A stretch of DNA of 33,102 nt, from the NCBI GenBank assembly GCA_031555145.1, contig JAVBUR010000044.1, positions 1 through 33,102 on the forward strand. The letters are read 5' to 3'. The notes beneath the pieces were generated by a model. It searched no databases, was not told the origin of the DNA, and saw only the letters and a program-made list of their open reading frames with translations. Below are positions 25,939 through 33,102 of this stretch, in pieces; position 1 is the stretch's first letter, and each line of letters begins with the position of its first letter. The position numbers and the translations under genes were made by a program. Source of the stretch: JAJDIA01 sp031555145. GTDB lineage: Bacteria > Bacteroidota > Bacteroidia > Bacteroidales > Tannerellaceae.

Positions 25939-25994
25939 GCTATCTCCGTATTGCAAAACCAGGAATGATGTCTATCTTTGCCGCGCTGATATAG
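25939..25994 (+). promoter_or_regulatory. Promoter module of the ATPase gene, shared with the GH120 gene
   Basis: TTG at 25951-25953 and TATCTTTG at 25973-25980 are exactly 19 bp apart. The 56-bp segment aligns with 22678-22733 (44 identities). The transcript should start near 25987, so translation must begin after that. The rest of the 343-bp gap 25669-26011 shows no gene. Confidence 0.8.
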
Positions 25995-26011
25995 ATAATG
26001 GAGAAGACCAA

Positions 26012-27190
26012 GTGGAATCATTCTTTCTTACACACAAGTATTTGGTAGAACACCTCTACTCGCCTGTTCGGCGGGTATTGATGGACGAGATCGACTGGAA
26101 CGACCGGCTGATCGGCATCAAGGGTTCGCGGGGTGTGGGAAAGACTACCTTCCTCCTTAGTATTGCCCGTGAGCAATATGGAGCCGATAACAAGGAGTGC
26201 CTCTATATCAACCTCAATCACTTTTACTTTACTGAACGCACGATCGTGGACTTCGCCTCCGAATTCCGCGCCAAGGGCGGCAAGGTGCTGTTGCTCGACC
26301 AGGTATTCAAGTATCCCGATTGGTCGAAGGAACTGCGCTATTGCTACGATCACTTTACGGACCTGAAGATCGTTTTTTCCGGTTCGTCCGTCATGCGGTT
26401 GAAGGAAGAGAATCCCGACTTGTCGGGCAAGGTGGCTTCGTACCAGTTGCGTGGCTTCTCGTTCCGTGAATTCCTCAACCTGATATCGGGCAATGACTTC
26501 CAGCCTTATACATTCGAAGAAGTGCTGGCCAACCACCAGGAGATCGCCTCTCGCATCTGCTCGGTCGTAAAGCCGATGGCTTATTTTGAAGACTACCTGC
26601 ATCACGGCTTCTACCCGTTCTTCCTCGAAAAGCGGAATTTTTCGGAAAACCTGCTCAAGACGATGAACATGATGCTCGAAGTCGATGTGCTCTACATCAA
26701 GCAGATCGAACAGAGCTACCTGCCCAAGCTGCGTAAGCTGCTCTACCTGCTGGCCATCAACGCGCCGTGTACGCCGAATGTGAGCCAACTGAGCAAAGAT
26801 ATAGAAACTTCACGCGCTACCGTCATGAATTACATTAAATACTTGACGGATGCCAGATTAATGTCTATCTTGTACCGCGAAGGCGAGACGTTCCCCAAGA
26901 AGCCCTCGAAGGTCTACATGTACAATTCCAACCTGATGTATCCCATCCGACCGGAAGACGTTAACGTGCAGGCCGTACGCGAATCCTTCTTCTTCAACCA
27001 ACTGATGAAAGATAACCGGTTGAACGAGGCCGACAAGAATGCCCATTTCCTGGTCAACGGCCGCTACAACTTCCGGATCGAAGAGAATGCCCGCGTGAAG
27101 AATAACCCCGAGTTGTGTTATGCCGTTGATAAGACCGAGATCGGAGAGGACAATATGATTCCCCTCTGGCTGTTCGGGTTCCTGTATTGA
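26012..27190 (+). CDS. AAA ATPase with DUF4143 C-terminal domain, Walker B variant
   Basis: The protein is 392 residues from the GTG at 26012. The frame is open from 25937, but the promoter at 25951-25980 excludes that start, and an ATG at 25998 is out of frame and soon stops. From GTG the N-terminus (VESFFLTHKYLVEHLY) fits the family. Walker A is GSRGVGKTT (38-46, Lys44). The Walker B line reads LLLDQVFKYPDW, whereas family members usually have DEVHKYP, so the glutamate is Gln97. Sensor-like FSGSS follows. The C-terminus (DKTEIGEDNMIPLWLFGFLY) is typical of these bacterial archaeo-eukaryotic-like ATPases (AAA_14 + DUF4143). The role is unknown. Confidence 0.8.
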   Translation: MESFFLTHKYLVEHLYSPVRRVLMDEIDWNDRLIGIKGSRGVGKTTFLLSIAREQYGADNKECLYINLNHFYFTERTIVDFASEFRAKGGKVLLLDQVFKYPDWSKELRYCYDHFTDLKIVFSGSSVMRLKEENPDLSGKVASYQLRGFSFREFLNLISGNDFQPYTFEEVLANHQEIASRICSVVKPMAYFEDYLHHGFYPFFLEKRNFSENLLKTMNMMLEVDVLYIKQIEQSYLPKLRKLLYLLAINAPCTPNVSQLSKDIETSRATVMNYIKYLTDARLMSILYREGETFPKKPSKVYMYNSNLMYPIRPEDVNVQAVRESFFFNQLMKDNRLNEADKNAHFLVNGRYNFRIEENARVKNNPELCYAVDKTEIGEDNMIPLWLFGFLY

Positions 27191-27260
27191 GCCGAAGGAG
27201 TAAAGCAATTGAACGCGAAGAACAAACAAATTAATTATATACTAATAGTTTATTGGGTTT

Positions 27261-30800
<3,540 letters not shown>

Positions 30801-30830
30801 GCCAATTGCTATCAATTAATGATCAATAAG

Positions 30831-30866
30831 AAGGGAGGCGTCCGGGTGGGCGTCTCCCTTTGTTTT
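30831..30866 (+). terminator. Terminator of nifJ
   Basis: A 10-bp stem with one G-T pair (30831-30840 with 30851-30860), 10-base loop, then TTGTTTT. Confidence 0.8.
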
Positions 30867-30944
30867 AAGATAGAACTAACGTTGGCAGGATATGGTGTTG
30901 TTAGTATTCATGTTGTACAGCATTTGAAAGCGATTAAAACAACA

Positions 30945-30970
30945 AAGGGAGCCCGGACAAGGGCTCCCTT
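30945..30970 (-). terminator. Terminator of the DUF6249-like gene
   Basis: A perfect 10-bp stem (30945-30954 with 30961-30970) and 6-base loop. On the minus strand it is followed by TGTTGTTTT, so it serves the gene at 30995-31411. Confidence 0.75.
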
Positions 30971-30994
30971 CTGTCATATAGGATGTGTGTGGTG

Positions 30995-31411
30995 TTACTT
31001 ATCTTCTTTTTTGGCGAGCTTCACTTCGATGATGAAGGCGACCAGCAGGCCGATACCACCAAAGAGGAGGACAGAGGCACCGTAGACAGAAGCCAGAATA
31101 TCGTGGCGGAACCACTCGTCGCGATAGAGACCGGAACCGGCAAACCCGGCGTTGATAATGAAGGCTACCAGCAATCCGAGGCCGATGCCTACCATCAGAC
31201 AACCCACCTTTAATCCGCTGAAGGAGAAGCGTGAGGTACCATAGCTCGGCAATCTCAATTTGCCTTCGAAAGCAGAGGCATCCAGCTTTTCGCCGATCTT
31301 TTCGATGATGGCCAGACGTTCTTTACGGCGAACAAAGAGTTCGAACAAACCATAAATACCTGCGCAGATAATCCCGATAATCAGGGGAACCATAATAAAA
31401 TCCATTCTCAT
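30995..31411 (-). CDS. DUF6249-like inner-membrane protein
   Basis: The protein has 138 residues and three membrane helices (about 5-25, 68-88 and 110-130). The loop between the first two is charged (RRKERLAIIEKIGEKLD), followed by LRLPSYGTSRFSF. This resembles the Bacteroidales family DUF6249, usually seen near ECF sigma factor genes; I recall the link without being able to check it. Starts at 31411 and 31405 (MRMDF) are both possible. The gene is divergent from the ECF sigma gene and may belong to the same regulatory unit. Function unknown. Confidence 0.75.
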   Translation of the reverse strand: MRMDFIMVPLIIGIICAGIYGLFELFVRRKERLAIIEKIGEKLDASAFEGKLRLPSYGTSRFSFSGLKVGCLMVGIGLGLLVAFIINAGFAGSGLYRDEWFRHDILASVYGASVLLFGGIGLLVAFIIEVKLAKKEDK

Positions 31412-31483
31412 AATGCTTACGTTTTAATGTGTGTGTAATGTGTAATGTTGTTTCGTTTGCCCTTTTGACGCACCGGTTTCCGG

Positions 31484-31544
31484 TAGGTTACACTTCGGCA
31501 TGAAAAAAAATAATTTTATATTTGTGCGGCCAGGTTGTAACCTA
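31484..31544. promoter_or_regulatory. ECF sigma gene promoter flanked by an inverted repeat
   Basis: TATATTTG (31517-31524) matches TAnnTTTG, 49 bp before the sigma ATG. The 8-bp pair TAGGTTAC (31484-31491) and GTAACCTA (31537-31544) lies on either side, so a looped or cooperative repressor site is conceivable. Confidence 0.4.
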
Positions 31545-31572
31545 TGGGTCGCGCCTGCGTCCATTAAGCAGA

Positions 31573-32136
31573 ATGGAACTTTATAGCGATGCGTACTATA
31601 TAGAAAGAATCCAGGCAGGAGATACGGAATGTTTCGCTTGCCTGATTGACCGTTACAGTGAACGGGTGTATGCGCTGATCGTTAAAGTGGTACGGAATCG
31701 CGAAGATGCCGAAGAGTTGGCACAGGATGTGTTTATGAAAGTATTCAAGCATCTGTCTTCGTTTAAAGGCGACAGCAGCCTGGCTACCTGGATCTACCGG
31801 ATCGCGTATAACACCGCCATCTCGGAGACCCGGAAGAAGAAACAGGAATTGCTGGCCGTAGAGGATACGCTGATCAGCAATGCCTCGGAAGAGGACGTCG
31901 CCAACGCCTGGGGACTGACCGATTCGTCGGAACAAGTTGAACAACTGGAGCGAGCTCTCGAACAACTGTCGGCCGACGACCGCTTCCTCATTCTGCTGTT
32001 CTATATGGAAGAAAAAACAATTGAAGAAATAGCCCTTATTTCCGGGCTGACGCAAACCAACGTGAAGACCCGTTTGTTCCGTATCCGGAAGAGGTTATAT
32101 ACTATATTAAAAGAAATGGAGAGACAAGCCATATGA
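31573..32136 (+). CDS. ECF RNA polymerase sigma factor
   Basis: The protein has 187 residues from the ATG at 31573. An upstream in-frame ATG at 31522 is rejected because the -7 element at 31517-31524 overlaps it. Sigma region 2 covers about residues 20-85 (LIDRYSERVYALIVKVVRNREDAEELAQDVF, FKGDSSLATWIYRIAYNTAI), and region 4 covers about 125-180 (LSADDRFLILLFYMEEKTIEEIALISGLTQTNVKTRLFRIRKRL). A linker rich in Asp/Glu separates them. It is translationally coupled (ATGA overlap) to a membrane protein that is the likely anti-sigma factor. Target promoters are unknown. Confidence 0.95.
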   Translation: MELYSDAYYIERIQAGDTECFACLIDRYSERVYALIVKVVRNREDAEELAQDVFMKVFKHLSSFKGDSSLATWIYRIAYNTAISETRKKKQELLAVEDTLISNASEEDVANAWGLTDSSEQVEQLERALEQLSADDRFLILLFYMEEKTIEEIALISGLTQTNVKTRLFRIRKRLYTILKEMERQAI

Positions 32137-32492
32137 AAACGTCCAATCAACAAGATCCGTTGAAGCGGTTGTTCACCCAACTGCCGAAAGAGAGACTGTC
32201 AGAAACATTCCGCTCGGACATGATGCAACAAATCATGGCTGAAGCCATCCGTATAAAGAAACGGAACGAACGGCTGGCGATGGTGGCCGTCATTGCGGCT
32301 TCTGTTATTATGCTGGCATTAGGCGTGCTGGCTGTGATTTATCTGGGTCTGCCGAAGCTGGTGATCGACTGGCCGAAGATACCGTCACTCACTTCCGCTC
32401 CACTGGCTTTATATGTGGGAGCCTTGTCTTTATTGCTGCTATTTGCCGATTACCAGCTACGGAAAACATACAAGCGCAAGCATAAGGATTAA
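32133..32492 (+). CDS. Probable membrane anti-sigma partner
   Basis: The protein has 119 residues. A cytoplasmic N-terminus of about 45 residues (PLKRLFTQLPKERLSETFRSDMMQQIM) is followed by two membrane helices (about 48-70 and 86-106) and a basic tail (RKTYKRKHKD). Its start overlaps the sigma-factor stop by 4 bp. Small two-helix membrane proteins in this position in Bacteroidales are commonly anti-sigma-like (for example DUF5056-type), but no zinc-binding ZAS motif (HxxxCxxC) is present. The role is inferred from position and layout. Confidence 0.65.
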   Translation: MKTSNQQDPLKRLFTQLPKERLSETFRSDMMQQIMAEAIRIKKRNERLAMVAVIAASVIMLALGVLAVIYLGLPKLVIDWPKIPSLTSAPLALYVGALSLLLLFADYQLRKTYKRKHKD

Positions 32493-32502
32493 CGATCGCA
32501 AG

Positions 32503-32541
32503 GAAAGGGATACTTTTGATACAGTTTCCCTTTCTTTTTTT
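32503..32541 (+). terminator. Terminator of the sigma/anti-sigma operon
   Basis: GAAAGGGA (32503-32510) pairs with TCCCTTTC (32527-32534) around a 16-base loop; a seven-T run follows. It is 11 bp after the last stop. Confidence 0.8.
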
Positions 32542-32553
32542 GCCCCGAAACCC

Positions 32554-32583
32554 TTGTAGGTCAGAAAAAAGACCTTACCTTTG
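32554..32583 (+). promoter_or_regulatory. Promoter of rpsA
   Basis: TTG at 32554-32556 and TACCTTTG at 32576-32583 are 19 bp apart. The leader to the ATG at 32656 is about 65 nt. Confidence 0.75.
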
Positions 32584-32655
32584 CCACAATTTTCAAGAGA
32601 GAAGACAATATAATGTCCAACATCTAATTAAGAAACTTAGTATTAACAATTTAGC

Positions 32656-33102
32656 ATGGAAAATTTGAAGAACATCCAGCCCGTTGATGATTTCAACTGG
32701 GACGCCTATGAGAAAGGCGAAACCTACGGTTCGGTAAGCAAAGACGATCTTATCAAAACGTACGACGAAACCCTGAACAAAGTGAACGACAAAGACGTCG
32801 TGATTGGGAAGGTAACCTCCATGAACAAACGTGAAGTGGTGGTAAACATTGGATTCAAGTCTGACGGCGTGGTTCCGATGTCTGAATTCCGGTACAACCC
32901 GGATCTGAAAATTGGCGATGAAGTAGAAGTCTATATCGAAAGCCAGGAAGACAAAAAAGGACAGCTGATCCTTTCACACAAGAAAGCTCGCGCAACCCGC
33001 TCTTGGGATCGCGTAAACGAAGCGCTCGAAAAAGACGAAATCGTAAAGGGTTACATCAAATGCCGCACGAAGGGTGGTATGATCGTGGATGTATTCGGTA
33101 TC
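32656..33102 (+). CDS. rpsA: 30S ribosomal protein S1, 5' part
   Basis: The first 149 codons are present; the gene runs off the window end. S1 binds mRNA on the 30S subunit. The start MENLKNIQPVDDFNWD is followed by a typical Bacteroidetes S1 N-terminus (YEKGETYG), a first S1 domain of about residues 45-115 (VVIGKVTSMNKREVVVNIGFKSDGVVPMSEF, DEVEVYIE) and the beginning of the second (VKGYIKCRTKGGMIVDVFG). The frame is clean and starts at the first ATG after its promoter. It has its own promoter and is preceded by a terminator, so it is independent of the sigma operon. Confidence 0.95.
   Translation, partial: MENLKNIQPVDDFNWDAYEKGETYGSVSKDDLIKTYDETLNKVNDKDVVIGKVTSMNKREVVVNIGFKSDGVVPMSEFRYNPDLKIGDEVEVYIESQEDKKGQLILSHKKARATRSWDRVNEALEKDEIVKGYIKCRTKGGMIVDVFGI

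Noticed and set aside
25998..26048. ATG-initiated short frame at the ATPase start, possible frameshift
   Set aside because: It stops after 16 codons, and the GTG-initiated frame already gives a complete family N-terminus.
30819..31085. An 88-codon frame after nifJ
   Set aside because: It runs through two terminator hairpins and overlaps the DUF6249-like gene on the other strand.

Overview
The window looks like chromosomal DNA of a Bacteroidales gut anaerobe, most likely Parabacteroides or a close relative. The evidence is a combination of things: Bacteroidetes-type promoters (TAnnTTTG at -7, often with TTG/TTTG 19 bp upstream), few Shine-Dalgarno sequences, several lipoproteins, a 6-bladed beta-propeller lipoprotein, a TPR-AraC membrane-anchored regulator, a GLUG-repeat secreted protein with a type IX-like C-terminal sorting domain, a single-chain pyruvate:ferredoxin oxidoreductase and an S1 gene. 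The genus is inferred; no rRNA or tRNA gene is present. No phage, insertion sequence or CRISPR array was found.

Layout. 1-2.5 kb: half of a structured intergenic repeat, then two leftward genes (a DUF3820-like hypothetical and a propeller lipoprotein). 2.7-8.2 kb: a tight rightward run of radA, a propeller lipoprotein, an outer-membrane barrel protein and a COG2509 flavoprotein. 8.4-12.6 kb: a small secreted protein, a YitT-type membrane protein, a PLP aminotransferase, a 227-bp hairpin-rich repeat with perfect 64-bp arms, and an FtsX/LolC-like permease. 12.6-14.7 kb: divergent metF and ilvE. 14.9-18.0 kb: an orphan HicB-like protein, a TPR-AraC regulator and an Rpn/PD-(D/E)XK nuclease. 18.4-25.7 kb is the accessory-looking part: a 1348-residue GLUG protein, a GH120 beta-xylosidase-like enzyme and a lipoprotein. 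26.0-33.1 kb: an AAA/DUF4143 ATPase, nifJ, a DUF6249-like membrane protein, an ECF sigma factor with a probable membrane anti-sigma partner, and the start of rpsA.

How the genes fit together. Core metabolism is represented by pyruvate oxidation (nifJ), folate one-carbon reduction (metF), branched-chain amino acid transamination (ilvE) and a second aminotransferase. Envelope functions are represented by the lipoprotein/barrel pair, the GLUG protein and the permease. Regulation is represented by the TPR-AraC protein and the ECF sigma pair.

The most unusual observations are non-coding or sub-genic. They are: a structured repeat family with a second partial copy showing paired base changes; a 56-bp promoter module shared (44/56) by the GH120 gene and the ATPase gene; a 25-bp repeat that supplies the last codons and stop of the AraC gene and recurs in non-coding DNA; a pair of dyads 22 bp apart upstream of the GLUG gene; in-frame long direct repeats inside the GLUG gene; and an ATPase whose Walker B glutamate appears to be glutamine. 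I see no clear new multi-gene system; these are the best leads.
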